Translations under genes and position numbers: made by a program
Notes under the pieces: generated by a model
Databases searched by the model: none
Told to the model about the DNA's origin: nothing
What the model saw: only the letters and a program-made list of their open reading frames with translations
In this document: piece by piece, positions 34,803 through 42,474 of the stretch
How positions within the stretch are numbered: the first letter of the stretch is position 1
Layout of the letters: each line of letters starts with the position of its first letter
Origin: Kapaibacterium sp044224925
GTDB lineage: Bacteria; Bacteroidota; Ignavibacteria; Kapaibacteriales; Kapaibacteriaceae
Length of the DNA stretch: 64,000 nucleotides
Direction: 5' to 3'
NCBI GenBank assembly: GCA_044224925.1
Contig: JBGAJM010000004.1
Location: forward strand, 208,425 to 272,424

Positions 34803-36493
34803 GGTCGTTCTCCTGTGGCCGAGTTCATTGGGTCGACAAGGAGTGGCTTCTTTGCTTGCGACTTCGACTTCTTCTGCACTTCAATGGTGGAAACGAGTAG
34901 GCTTGGTGCGCTTGCACTCACCGGTACCCCACCGGACTCTGCACCGCACACGCCATTGAAGATGCCAAGGTCGTTCGCGGCAGCGATGATGTTGTTGAAC
35001 GTTGTGAGCGGCGTTCCGATAAGATCCACGCCGCGGACGAGTTCATCGGGCCGACCATCGGCGAACACCTTGTACACCACGAGTGGCTGCACGTTGAAGG
35101 CATTCGGAACGGTGCGTCCCGTAAAGGTGAATCCGCCTTGAATGTCGTCGAACAGCAGACCGAACTCTTTGCCTTGCTTGATGCATTCCGCACGAAGTAA
35201 AGCGTGAAGTGAATCCAGCGACACTTGTCCGCGTGCCTGTACCAACAGGTTCGATTGGCGCGACACGCAGCGATATCCGGCTTGACGTCGACCGTGACCA
35301 TTCGAGGTCGTGAAGTTCTCGATGGGCGAACGCGACATCAGGAAGTTCTTGAACACACCATGGTCCACGGCCGTCACGCGTTGTGCGGGAATGCCTTCGT
35401 CATCGAATTCATAGTAACCCACGATGTCTTCGCCATTCAGCGTGCGCAACGTTGGATCGAAGACAACGTCGATGAAGTCCGGCAAGATCTTCTTGTTCAG
35501 GAAGGGCTTGAAGGTCTGACTCGAGTTCGCGTCCTTTTGGCGATGACCTTCAACACGGTGTCCGAAGATCTCGTGGAAGAACACGCCGGCGGAACGGCCG
35601 GACAAGATGGCCGGTCCCGTATACGTTTCCATGAGCGGGGCCGTACTGAGGCGAATGCACAGGTCGATCATCTCGCGCACGTCGCGCTCCATCGCTGCGC
35701 GACTTGGGAGTCGATCCGGCGTGAACGCACTGTAGCTCTTGTACAGCGGTAGACTCATTCCATCATTCGCCTTCGACTTCACGATCACGAACATCTTGAC
35801 GATGGGTTCATAGGTCTGGATCGTGCTTCCTTCGCTGTTCACGAAGTACTTGATCAGATAGTCGGCTTGGAACGTCACGCGACCCGTGAACAACTCCGGA
35901 TGACCGGTGCACATCTTGGAAAGTGAGCGCACGCGATCTTTCCATGCCACCGTATCGAAGGCGAAGGGGATCGGCGTACCAATGAACGTGTACGGCTTTT
36001 CGTGCGACAGGTCTGCGGACGTATCCTCTTCGGTGACCTTCACGGTGCGGTTCGTGGTGACCTTGCCAAGGCGTTCCACACTTGCCTTGTACGTTCGGTC
36101 CGTCGCACCCCACAGCAGGTTTCGAATGGCCGCCTCGTTATCATCGAGCGGAAGCGTGATGCCTCGTGCACCACGACCGAACTCGAAGGCCACGCCTCGA
36201 ATACTGCGTGTGTTATCGAGCTCGTGCGTTCCCACACGCAGATCGATGTCAAGAACGCGGCGTGCCTCTGACCGATCCATGTCCAGTGCTCCGAACGAAG
36301 CGCTCATCATGGTCGACCGTACTTCCGTGATGGTGTAGGAAAGGAAGTAGGGAGGCGTGGTCTGCGTCGAGAGTTCACGCATCGACCGATCAAGTTCAGT
36401 GCGCATGGCACGCAGAACGGGAGAGCGTTGTTGTGCCGGGGCGATCGTCGTGCATACTGCGAGCAAGACGACGAGAAGGATATTACGCACCAT
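34799..36493 (-). CDS. Exported TldD-like zinc metalloprotease
   Basis: This protein has 564 residues if started at ATG 36493, 11 bases before the end of gpmA. That start places the signal peptide (RNILLVVLLAVCTTIAPAQ) at the N-terminus. It contains the family zinc motif FFHEIFGHRVEGHR (HEIFGH at 307-312), preceded by YTGPAILSGRSAG and followed by YEFDDEGIPAQRV and TSNGHGRRQAGYR. TldD-type proteases with their TldE partner degrade unfolded peptides or mature modified peptides. Here both halves carry export signals, so they would act in the periplasm or outside. The substrate is unknown. Confidence 0.9.
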   Translation of the reverse strand: MVRNILLVVLLAVCTTIAPAQQRSPVLRAMRTELDRSMRELSTQTTPPYFLSYTITEVRSTMMSASFGALDMDRSEARRVLDIDLRVGTHELDNTRSIRGVAFEFGRGARGITLPLDDNEAAIRNLLWGATDRTYKASVERLGKVTTNRTVKVTEEDTSADLSHEKPYTFIGTPIPFAFDTVAWKDRVRSLSKMCTGHPELFTGRVTFQADYLIKYFVNSEGSTIQTYEPIVKMFVIVKSKANDGMSLPLYKSYSAFTPDRLPSRAAMERDVREMIDLCIRLSTAPLMETYTGPAILSGRSAGVFFHEIFGHRVEGHRQKDANSSQTFKPFLNKKILPDFIDVVFDPTLRTLNGEDIVGYYEFDDEGIPAQRVTAVDHGVFKNFLMSRSPIENFTTSNGHGRRQAGYRCVSRQSNLLVQARGQVSLDSLHALLRAECIKQGKEFGLLFDDIQGGFTFTGRTVPNAFNVQPLVVYKVFADGRPDELVRGVDLIGTPLTTFNNIIAAANDLGIFNGVCGAESGGVPVSASAPSLLVSTIEVQKKSKSQAKKPLLVDPMNSATGERP

Positions 36494-37109
36494 GGGGTGT
36501 GAGCACTTTCTTGGAACGAACACTGAGGTCCGCATCGAGTTCATATTGAATGGGAACACCGGTGGGGATCTCCACCTTGAGGATCTCTTCGGGTGTGAGC
36601 TGCTCGATCTTCATGATCAGTGCACGCAATGAATTTCCGTGGGCGAACACCAACACGTTCTTGCCTGCTTTCAAAAGCGGGGCGATCTCTGCTTCAAAGT
36701 ATGGCATCACGCGCTCGCGAGTATCCTTGAGCGACTCGCCATTGGGCGGAGCGATGTCGTAACTCCGACGCCACTGATGCACTTGCTCGTCACCGAACTT
36801 GACAGCCGTCTCCTTCTTGTTCAAGCCCTGCAGATCTCCGTAGTGTCGTTCGTTCAAGGCCTGGTCGCGCTTCGTGGGGAGATCATGTTTGCCGGCCACG
36901 CGTAGTGCGATGTCGGCGGTTCGGATCGCACGCGTGAGCACGGAGGTGAACACGGCATCGGCCGGAACATCGGCCAAGGCCGTGCCTGCGTTCAGTGCTT
37001 CGAGCTCGCCCTTGGGAGAGAGATCAACGTCGACCCATCCCGTGAAACGATTCTCAAGATTCCATTGTGATTCGCCGTGGCGAACAAGTGTGAGAGAGGC
37101 CATGGTCAT
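36483..37109 (-). CDS. gpmA: 2,3-bisphosphoglycerate-dependent phosphoglycerate mutase
   Basis: This protein of 208 residues is a glycolytic/gluconeogenic enzyme that interconverts 3- and 2-phosphoglycerate in the cytoplasm. The phosphohistidine motif LVRHGESQWN is at the N-terminus, followed by RFTGWVDVDLSPKG, SVLTRAIRTADIAL, LNERHYGDLQGLNK and the second His in VFAHGNSLRALI. It is shorter than the 250-residue E. coli enzyme at the C-terminal end but has all active-site parts. It starts in an ATGA overlap with the epimerase-like gene and is in the panD operon, with no obvious functional link to its neighbours. Confidence 0.95.
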   Translation of the reverse strand: MTMASLTLVRHGESQWNLENRFTGWVDVDLSPKGELEALNAGTALADVPADAVFTSVLTRAIRTADIALRVAGKHDLPTKRDQALNERHYGDLQGLNKKETAVKFGDEQVHQWRRSYDIAPPNGESLKDTRERVMPYFEAEIAPLLKAGKNVLVFAHGNSLRALIMKIEQLTPEEILKVEIPTGVPIQYELDADLSVRSKKVLTPHGA

Positions 37110-37534
37110 TCCAGCGGTGATGACGGTGATGGTGAAGCGGGAGCACAGAGTTCCATGAGGACTCCGCCTGTGCTCTTCGGATGAAGAAAGGCGATCTGCA
37201 TGTTGTGTGCACCCGGTTGGGGTGTGGTGTTGATCAAGCGAATGTCCTGATCCTGCATTCGCTGCAGGTCAGCCGTGATCGCATCGGTACGGAAGGCCAC
37301 ATGATGAATGCCCTCGCCGCGCTTTGCAAGAAAGGTCGCAATGGGAGAGTCCGGACGTGATGGTGCCGTGAGCTCGATCCGTACACCACCGACGGTGAAG
37401 GAGGCGATGTGCACACCTTGTTCGTCGACCGTTTCACGATGGAATTCCGATACTGCGAAGATCCGCCGATACAGTTCCATTGCGTCGTCGATGTTGGCAA
37501 CGGCAAGGCCGATGTGATCAACTGCGTTGAGCAT
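37106..37534 (-). CDS. mce: VOC-superfamily protein, probable methylmalonyl-CoA epimerase
   Basis: This protein has 142 residues from ATG 37534; the longer reading to 37594 lies within the GlmU-like gene and lacks homology. It shows the two-repeat glyoxalase fold with metal ligands expected at His (VDHIGLAVANID), Glu (VRIELTAPS), His (GIHHVAFRTD) and Glu (GVLMELCAP). GEGIHHVAF and LPKSTGGV-like endings (here HPKSTGGVLMEL) are typical of methylmalonyl-CoA epimerase, which converts (S)- to (R)-methylmalonyl-CoA in propionate metabolism. Methylmalonyl-CoA mutase is not in this window, so the assignment rests on sequence alone. Confidence 0.85.
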   Translation of the reverse strand: MLNAVDHIGLAVANIDDAMELYRRIFAVSEFHRETVDEQGVHIASFTVGGVRIELTAPSRPDSPIATFLAKRGEGIHHVAFRTDAITADLQRMQDQDIRLINTTPQPGAHNMQIAFLHPKSTGGVLMELCAPASPSPSSPLE

Positions 37535-38273
37535 AGAGTTCTGAAGCACGCTCGAGATCTGCGACGGTATTGATGCCCTGCACTTCGATCGCATCGTCCG
37601 TGTGATGGGCGATCACCGTTGCGCCGCGGCGCTGAAGAATGTTGATAATATCCGTCACGTAATACTCGCCCTGCGCATTTGCGTTCTGGACGAGATCGAG
37701 GGCAGGGTAGAGGTCTTCGGAGCGGACGACGTACACACCGGAATTGATCTCTTGGATCGCTTGTTCCTCGGGCGTTGCATCCTTCTGCTCAACAATGCGA
37801 AGAAGGGCGCCATCGTCGGCGCGCACGATCCGGCCATAGCCGGTGGGATCGTCGACAGTTGTCGTGAGCACAGTACAGGATGCATCGTGATCGCGATGCG
37901 TACGGACCAGGAGATGCAATGTGTCGGATGTGAGCAGTGGCACGTCGCCGCTCAAGATGATCACATCAGCCTGTGCATCCATCAGCAATGGGCGCGTTTG
38001 CAAGACCGCATGGCCAGTGCCGAGTTGTTCGAGTTGTTCAACACAACGTGCCTCGGGACATTCTTCTACTACATAGGCGCGTACGGCGTCGCGTTGATGC
38101 CCGATGATGGGGACGATGGCGTCTGGGCGGAGTGCGCGTGCCTGATCGAGCACGTATCCAAGCAGCGGCCTGCCATGCAATGGTGCAAGCACCTTGGCAA
38201 GGTCCGGATTGCCCATGCGTTTCCCTTTTCCGGCGGCCAGGATGACCACGGCGAGAGCTCGAGGACTTGTCAT
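37518..38273 (-). CDS. GlmU-like nucleotidyltransferase, N-terminal domain only
   Basis: This protein of 251 residues corresponds to the pyrophosphorylase half of GlmU: VVILAAGKGKRM (nucleotide-binding signature), AKVLAPLHGRPLL, EQLGTGHAV, DVIILSGDVPLLT, and YGRIVRADDG with EINSGVYV. It should transfer UMP to GlcNAc-1-phosphate or a related sugar phosphate. The left-handed beta-helix acetyltransferase half of bifunctional GlmU is absent: the protein ends after the DVQGINT-like motif (here EVQGINTVADLERA). The acetyltransferase step must therefore be done elsewhere, or the enzyme has another sugar substrate. It starts 2 bases after panD. Confidence 0.88.
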   Translation of the reverse strand: MTSPRALAVVILAAGKGKRMGNPDLAKVLAPLHGRPLLGYVLDQARALRPDAIVPIIGHQRDAVRAYVVEECPEARCVEQLEQLGTGHAVLQTRPLLMDAQADVIILSGDVPLLTSDTLHLLVRTHRDHDASCTVLTTTVDDPTGYGRIVRADDGALLRIVEQKDATPEEQAIQEINSGVYVVRSEDLYPALDLVQNANAQGEYYVTDIINILQRRGATVIAHHTDDAIEVQGINTVADLERASELYAQRS

Positions 38274-38275
38274 GC

Positions 38276-38671
38276 TTACGAGTGTTGGGTCATTGGCGTG
38301 TAGGCGTCGACCGTGTGGGAGATCGAGATCGGGTCGTTATTGGCATCGACCAGCACAACGGTCGGCTCGTACGAGCGGGCCTCTGCGTCCGGCATCGTCG
38401 TGTACGAGATGATGATGATCTCGTCGCCAACAGCGCCCTTGCGGGCCGCGGCCCCATTCAAACAGATGTCCCTGCTCCCCTTGGTGCCGGGGATCACGTA
38501 GGTTTCGAACCGCTCGCCGTTGTTGATGTTCACGACCGACACCTTCTCATAGGCGATCAGGTCGGCCGCATCCATGAGCTCTTGGTCGATGGTCAGGCTG
38601 CCCTCGTAATAGAGGTCGGCCTGCGTGATACGTGCGCGGTGAAGCTTCGATTTGAACATGACGCGATTCAT
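38276..38671 (-). CDS. panD: Aspartate 1-decarboxylase precursor
   Basis: This protein of 131 residues makes beta-alanine from aspartate for pantothenate and CoA synthesis. It has the self-cleavage site YYEGSLTID, with Ser25 becoming the pyruvoyl group after cleavage between Gly24 and Ser25. MFKSKLHRARIT at the N-terminus, the YVIPG segment and NGAAARKGAVGDEIIIISY complete the family signature. The length is typical (126 in E. coli). It is the first gene of a six-gene operon on the - strand and has a TAATTTTG box 34 bases before its ATG. Confidence 0.97.
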   Translation of the reverse strand: MNRVMFKSKLHRARITQADLYYEGSLTIDQELMDAADLIAYEKVSVVNINNGERFETYVIPGTKGSRDICLNGAAARKGAVGDEIIIISYTTMPDAEARSYEPTVVLVDANNDPISISHTVDAYTPMTQHS

Positions 38672-38705
38672 GGGGTCCTCGGAGTCGTAGGTCAGGAATG
38701 GACGG

Positions 38706-38713
38706 CAAAATTA
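38706..38713 (-). promoter_or_regulatory. Candidate -7 box TAATTTTG for the panD operon
   Basis: The - strand reads TAATTTTG, an exact match to TAnnTTTG, 34 bases before the panD start. It is arranged back to back with the box of the opposite gene at 38754. Confidence 0.5.
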
Positions 38714-38753
38714 CCGATTTCCGAGGCAAACGACGTATCAGCGGGCGGTTTGG

Positions 38754-38761
38754 TATCTTCG
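38754..38761 (+). promoter_or_regulatory. Candidate -7 box TATCTTCG
   Basis: TATCTTCG lies 4 bases before ATG 38766 and is the TTCG variant of the Bacteroidota -7 box. It would give a leaderless mRNA. Confidence 0.4.
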
Positions 38762-38765
38762 AGCT

Positions 38766-39095
38766 ATGAAAGTATCGCTCTCGAAGATCGCACATGCCCG
38801 TAGTGGCGACAAAGGCGATGCCGCCAACTGCGGCGTGATCGCCTACAAAGAAGAATGGTATCCCATCATTCGTGATCAACTCACGGCAGAACGCGTGAAA
38901 GAACATTTCACCGGGATCTGCTTGGGACCGGTGGACCGGTACGAAATGCCCAATCTATGGGCCGTGAACTTCGTCCTGCACGAGACACTGGGCGGAGGCG
39001 GCACGGTGTCGCTCAAACTCGACGCCCAAGGAAAGACCGTCGCCACGGCCATGCTGCTGATGGAGATCGACGTGCCCGACGATCTGTTCGCTTAA
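38766..39095 (+). CDS. AtuA-type ferredoxin-fold small protein
   Basis: This protein of 109 residues begins SLSKIAHARSGDKGDAANCG, the signature of the C-terminal ferredoxin-fold domain found in AtuA/DUF1446 proteins and as stand-alone proteins. Later segments EHFTGICLGPVDRYEMPN and LHETLGGGGTVSLKLD fit the same family. In AtuA the domain belongs to acyclic terpene or acyl-CoA breakdown. The role of free-standing copies is not known. There is no adjacent AtuA main domain. Its stop TAA shares the palindrome TTAA with the stop of the convergent lipoprotein gene. Confidence 0.85.
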   Translation: MKVSLSKIAHARSGDKGDAANCGVIAYKEEWYPIIRDQLTAERVKEHFTGICLGPVDRYEMPNLWAVNFVLHETLGGGGTVSLKLDAQGKTVATAMLLMEIDVPDDLFA

Positions 39096-39571
39096 CGAGG
39101 TGTGAGCGGGTTGCCGAGTCCGCATGCCGTTTCCAGCGACGTCATGATGGGCTTCACCCATTCGGCCACACGTTCCGGATTCTGCTTCGCACCCCACGTC
39201 TGCTTCACGTCGGAGTCGTCCTCACGCGTTGACACGCTCCAGAGATTGACGATCACGGAGTCGTTCCGGTAGTCGATGTGCCACGTGCGCGTGAGGGACT
39301 TGTAGGAGTGCACGAGCTTCATGTCGACCGTATCGATCGCCTCGATGAATCCCGCCGCCGTATCGGACTGAACGATCGAATAGCCATTGCGGGCAAGGAT
39401 CTCCGATGCCTGTCGGATGTATGCCTGCCGTGGTGTCTGACAACGCATCGTGATCGGTCTTGGAACGGAGAGATGGTTGTACGTGGTGCACCCAGGGCCA
39501 AGGATGCTCAGGGTGAGGGCGGCAAGGATGGAGACGGATCGGAGTGTCATAGGATGTCGTAGGTGGATCAT
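39092..39571 (-). CDS. Putative lipoprotein of unknown function
   Basis: This protein has 159 residues from ATG 39571, or 152 from ATG 39550. The upstream ATG is 7 bases behind a TATTTTG box (39579-39585); the inner one gives a tidier signal peptide. The hydrophobic segment SILAALTLSILGPGC ends in a plausible lipobox with Cys28, so the protein would be lipid-anchored. The mature part has an Arg-Gln-Ala helix (RQAYIRQASEILARNGYSI) and a beta-rich end with Trp-Gly. I do not recognise the family. The gene converges on the AtuA-fold gene, with a 4-base overlap of the stop codons. Confidence 0.75.
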   Translation of the reverse strand: MIHLRHPMTLRSVSILAALTLSILGPGCTTYNHLSVPRPITMRCQTPRQAYIRQASEILARNGYSIVQSDTAAGFIEAIDTVDMKLVHSYKSLTRTWHIDYRNDSVIVNLWSVSTREDDSDVKQTWGAKQNPERVAEWVKPIMTSLETACGLGNPLTPR

Positions 39572-39608
39572 ACAGTCTCAAAATAGCACGTGAGCAAACA
39601 AGAATGAC

Positions 39609-39616
39609 GATCTTTG
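39609..39616 (+). promoter_or_regulatory. Candidate -7 box GATCTTTG upstream of kynU
   Basis: GATCTTTG lies 5 bases before ATG 39622. It differs from TAnnTTTG at the first position only. It argues that the ATG at 39604, which lies within or before the box, is not the start. Confidence 0.4.
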
Positions 39617-39621
39617 CCGCC

Positions 39622-40908
39622 ATGAACAGTGAACAGTCTACCTCGTTCGATGAGCGCGCTCGCGCTCTCGATGCCTCCGACGCTCTCCGATCCTTCCGGG
39701 ATCAGTTCCATTTTCCGCAGAAGAACGGTCGACCGGCATTGTATTTCTGCGGCAACTCCCTTGGATTGCAGCCGCTACGCACACAGGAATTGGTCGACGC
39801 GGAGTTGGAAGAGTGGAGAACGCATGGCGTGGAAGGACATTTTGCCGCGCGCCATCCGTGGTTCTCGTATCACCGGATCGTGACCGACCAATTGGCGGCG
39901 CTCGTGGGCGCGGCCCCACACGAAGTAGTGGCCATGAACACGCTCACCGTCAACCTCCACCTGATGATGATCTCGTTCTACCGACCAACATCGGAGCGCT
40001 TCAAGATCATCCTTGCCGGTTCGGAATTCCCCTCCGATCGATACGCCATTGAAAGTCAAGTACGGCTGCACGGCTTCGATCCGGAACATGCCATGATCGA
40101 GATCGAGCCCTTCCCGGGCACGTCCACGCTCACGACGGAGCAAGTGGTAGCGGCGATCCGGGAACATGGTCCATCCACGGCCCTCGTTCTATTCAGCGGC
40201 GTGCATTTCTTTACCGGTCAGCGATTCGACATGCCGTCGATCACGCAGGCCGCGCGCGCTGTTGGAGCGAATGTGGGATTCGATCTGGCCCATGCCATCG
40301 GGAATGTTCAACTCGACCTGCATGCATGGGACGTCGACTTTGCCGTATGGTGCTCCTACAAGTACCTCAACGCCGGACCCGGTGCCGTTGCCGGCGCCTT
40401 CGTTCATGAGCGTCATGCAAAGAAGCCCGACCTGCCACGGTTGGCAGGGTGGTGGGGTAATGACGAGAAGACGCGCTTCACCATGGAGCACCGATTCGAT
40501 CCCACGTATGGAGCAGACGGTTGGCAATTGAGCAATGCGCAGATCTTGCCCCTTGCCGCCTTGAAGGCTTCCCTTGACCTCTTCCAAGAGGCAGGAATGG
40601 AGCGGCTTTCCGAGAAACGTGACCGACTGACCGCCTTTGCCGAGGAAGTGATCGACGACGCCATCGGGATGCGGACGGATGTGCGGATCATCACGCCGCG
40701 CGATCCGGCGCAACGTGGCGCACAACTCTCCGTGATGTTCGACACCAATGGCAAACACATCTTCGATGCGCTCGGTGAACATGGCGTGGTCGTGGATTGG
40801 CGCACACCGAATGTGATCCGGATCACCCCTGCTCCCATGTACAATTCTTTTGCCGACGTTACGGCGTTCGGCTCCATCTTTCGATCTGTGCTTGGCACAC
40901 CAGTATGA
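39622..40908 (+). CDS. kynU: Kynureninase
   Basis: This protein of 428 residues is a PLP enzyme that splits kynurenine to anthranilate and alanine, or 3-hydroxykynurenine to 3-hydroxyanthranilate, in tryptophan breakdown and de novo NAD synthesis. It shows YFCGNSLGLQP near residue 45, the PLP-contacting DLAHAIGN (Asp221, His224) and the Schiff-base lysine in WCSYKYLNAGPG (Lys247), then MEHRFDPTYGADGWQLSN and a C-terminal RGAQLSVMF. I choose ATG 39622 because a promoter-like box precedes it closely; ATG 39604 would add six residues. It is coupled to rlmB by an ATGA overlap. No other kynurenine-pathway gene is in the window. Confidence 0.95.
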   Translation: MNSEQSTSFDERARALDASDALRSFRDQFHFPQKNGRPALYFCGNSLGLQPLRTQELVDAELEEWRTHGVEGHFAARHPWFSYHRIVTDQLAALVGAAPHEVVAMNTLTVNLHLMMISFYRPTSERFKIILAGSEFPSDRYAIESQVRLHGFDPEHAMIEIEPFPGTSTLTTEQVVAAIREHGPSTALVLFSGVHFFTGQRFDMPSITQAARAVGANVGFDLAHAIGNVQLDLHAWDVDFAVWCSYKYLNAGPGAVAGAFVHERHAKKPDLPRLAGWWGNDEKTRFTMEHRFDPTYGADGWQLSNAQILPLAALKASLDLFQEAGMERLSEKRDRLTAFAEEVIDDAIGMRTDVRIITPRDPAQRGAQLSVMFDTNGKHIFDALGEHGVVVDWRTPNVIRITPAPMYNSFADVTAFGSIFRSVLGTPV

Positions 40909-41663
40909 ATGAACAATATGTGATCGGCAGACGAGCCGTCCTCGAAGCATTGAATGCCGGCACGGAACTCGACAAGATCTACCTTGCCTATGGGGTGGAG
41001 GAAGCCGGACCGCTCACGGACATTCGCACGGCCGCCAAGGCACATAGCGTGCATTGTGCCATCATGGACCGGAGGAAGTTCTCCGCGCTCGAGGCCACAC
41101 TCGGCGTAGCGCGGAACGATGCCCAAGGCGTGATCGCCATCCGTCCGGCCCAGGCCTCGCTCACGTTGGACGACCTCTTCGAGGTCTCGTTGGCGATCTC
41201 GACGACGCCACTGCTCGTCGCCCTCGACGGGATCACCGACCCGCACAACTTTGGGGCGATCGCCCGATCGGCAGAGTGTGTGGGAGCCATGGGTCTGATC
41301 TTGCCGATCAAGTACACGGCCGCTGTGACACCTGTTGCCGTCAAGGCATCCGCGGGTGCGCTGGAACACATTCGGATGGCACGGGTGCCGCGCGTGTCCG
41401 AGGCTCTGACGGAAGCAAAACGTCGCGGCTTCCGTATCGTGGGCGCGGCCTTGCCGGGCGACCATGATTATTCCGACGATGTGTATGGCGGACCGCTCGT
41501 GATCGTGATCGGAAGCGAAGGAGAGGGGATCCATCCCAGTGTCGCTGCAAAGTGCGACGCCCTTGTCTCCATCCCCATGCACGGGAAGGTTGCCTCTCTG
41601 AACGCCTCCGTGGCTGCCGGCGTGATCCTGTTCGAGGCCATGCGACAACGTCGCACAACGTGA
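40905..41663 (+). CDS. rlmB: 23S rRNA 2'-O-methyltransferase of the RlmB/TrmH family
   Basis: This protein of 252 residues starts at the ATG in an ATGA overlap with kynU. The N-terminal substrate-binding domain begins VIGRRAVLEALNAG, as in RlmB. The SPOUT (trefoil knot) domain has the three motifs NFGAIARSAE, IGSEGEGI and IPMHGKVASLNASVAAGV. The enzyme methylates the ribose of a guanosine in 23S rRNA (G2251 in E. coli) with S-adenosylmethionine. TrmH-like relatives act on tRNA, so the exact target is not certain. No terminator oriented for this strand is visible behind it. Confidence 0.92.
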   Translation: MNEQYVIGRRAVLEALNAGTELDKIYLAYGVEEAGPLTDIRTAAKAHSVHCAIMDRRKFSALEATLGVARNDAQGVIAIRPAQASLTLDDLFEVSLAISTTPLLVALDGITDPHNFGAIARSAECVGAMGLILPIKYTAAVTPVAVKASAGALEHIRMARVPRVSEALTEAKRRGFRIVGAALPGDHDYSDDVYGGPLVIVIGSEGEGIHPSVAAKCDALVSIPMHGKVASLNASVAAGVILFEAMRQRRTT

Positions 41664-41684
41664 TCCCCTCTGAGTTCAGGACAT

Positions 41685-41717
41685 AAAAAAACCTCTCGCT
41701 TGGTGAGGGGCGAGAGG
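41685..41717 (-). terminator. Strong intrinsic terminator on the - strand
   Basis: Read on the - strand, an 8-bp stem (CCTCTCGC / GCGAGAGG) with a 10-base loop is followed directly by seven T residues (41691-41685). It ends transcription coming from the candidate small RNA and possibly from the TetR genes upstream. Confidence 0.85.
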
Positions 41718-41729
41718 CTTATGAGGGGG

Positions 41730-41813
41730 TTATACTCGACCACAGCAGAGTACTGCCGTGAGCGATCTTCTAGGGTTCTTTGTTTTTGGTCGACCCGCTA
41801 GTCGGGTACTCAT
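41730..41813 (-). CDS. Possible 27-residue basic small protein
   Basis: An ATG at 41813 opens a frame of 27 codons ending in TAA at 41730-41732. The product would start MSTRLAGRPKTKNPRR and end in a Cys pair followed by GRV. It is strongly basic in the first half. It sits within the candidate small transcript about 20 bases behind the expected transcript start. There is no good ribosome binding site, and the start region can pair with codons 21-22. Coding is uncertain. Confidence 0.25.
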   Translation of the reverse strand: MSTRLAGRPKTKNPRRSLTAVLCCGRV

Positions 41814-41838
41814 TTCGTTTTCAGAGTTTCCAACAGCG

Positions 41839-41846
41839 CAAAGATA
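41839..41846 (-). promoter_or_regulatory. Candidate -7 box TATCTTTG for the small transcript
   Basis: On the - strand, TATCTTTG fits TAnnTTTG exactly and is identical to the box of lysS. It lies about 30 bases behind the TetR stop codon, so a transcript can start between tetR and the terminator at 41685-41717. Confidence 0.5.
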
Positions 41847-41877
41847 GAAAAAGTTCCCACGTATTCACGAAAGTGAA

Positions 41878-42474
41878 TTAAGGGACCAATATTCCATCGA
41901 TCAGGGTTGAAAAGACCATGTGGGGCGTCGGCCGTTCTTCGGCCGGACGGCCTGTTGGGGTGTCAGGGTGCAAGAGAAACTGAGCCGCCGTCGTGAAGAT
42001 CACGGCCATCACCTCAAGTGAGATATCGTTCCGAACGCAACGCAACTGCACGCCCTGATGAAGGATCTCTTTCAGCCGGTCACAGAGGTATCGGCGATGG
42101 AACGACGTGATCCTCTCATACAAGGCCTCGTCTGCCACTTTCAGATCATCCATCATCGGCGCCGAGTAGCGCGAATTGACCGTAACGATCAAGTGCAGAA
42201 AGGTGGAAAGGCCATTGAAATACGATGTGCAGTCGTCGAATGACGTGGTTGCAAAGAAAGCGTCGACGTCCTTCTCGGCGCGTTCGAACGAACGCAGAAC
42301 GATGTCGGACTTGGCTGGGAACATCTCGTACAGCGTTCGCTTGGAGACGCCGGCTTCACGCGCGATCTCCTCGGTGGTCACACGCTGATATCCAAATCGG
42401 AAGAAGAGTCGTTCTGCAATGTCAAGGATGCGATCCCTGGGCGTTTCACTGGTCAAGAGTCCGCCCCTTTCCAC
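41878..42474 (-). CDS. TetR/AcrR-family transcriptional regulator
   Basis: This protein of 198 residues has an N-terminal helix-turn-helix domain: ILDIAERLFFRFGYQRVTTE, then EIAREAGVSKRTLYEMFPAK with the recognition helix, typical of TetR repressors. The C-terminal ligand-binding half is not assignable. The start is ATG 42474, overlapping the upstream tetR gene by 22 bases; a TTG at 42456 in a TTGA overlap is possible. It is encoded in tandem with a second, clearly different TetR protein. No efflux pump or other typical target gene is adjacent. An inverted repeat ATTCAC-GAAA-GTGAAT lies at 41863-41878 across its stop codon. Confidence 0.92.
   Translation of the reverse strand: MERGGLLTSETPRDRILDIAERLFFRFGYQRVTTEEIAREAGVSKRTLYEMFPAKSDIVLRSFERAEKDVDAFFATTSFDDCTSYFNGLSTFLHLIVTVNSRYSAPMMDDLKVADEALYERITSFHRRYLCDRLKEILHQGVQLRCVRNDISLEVMAVIFTTAAQFLLHPDTPTGRPAEERPTPHMVFSTLIDGILVP

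Larger units (their letters stand above)
41685..41835 (-). ncRNA. Candidate small RNA (or small mRNA) with own promoter and terminator
   Basis: About 150 bases on the - strand lie between a -7 box (TATCTTTG, 41839-41846) and a strong terminator (41685-41717), in a gap between tetR and rlmB. Inside are a short hairpin (ACCCG 41793-41797 / CGGGT 41803-41807) and a pairing between GAGTAC at 41806-41811 and its complement at 41748-41753. It could be a stand-alone small RNA or the message of the 27-codon reading frame it contains. I do not recognise an Rfam-type motif (6S, tmRNA, SRP). Confidence 0.45.

Noticed and set aside
41863..41878. ATTCAC-GAAA-GTGAAT hairpin as terminator of the tetR pair
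   Set aside because: The stem has only six pairs and no T tract follows directly. The strong terminator at 41685-41717 probably serves instead.
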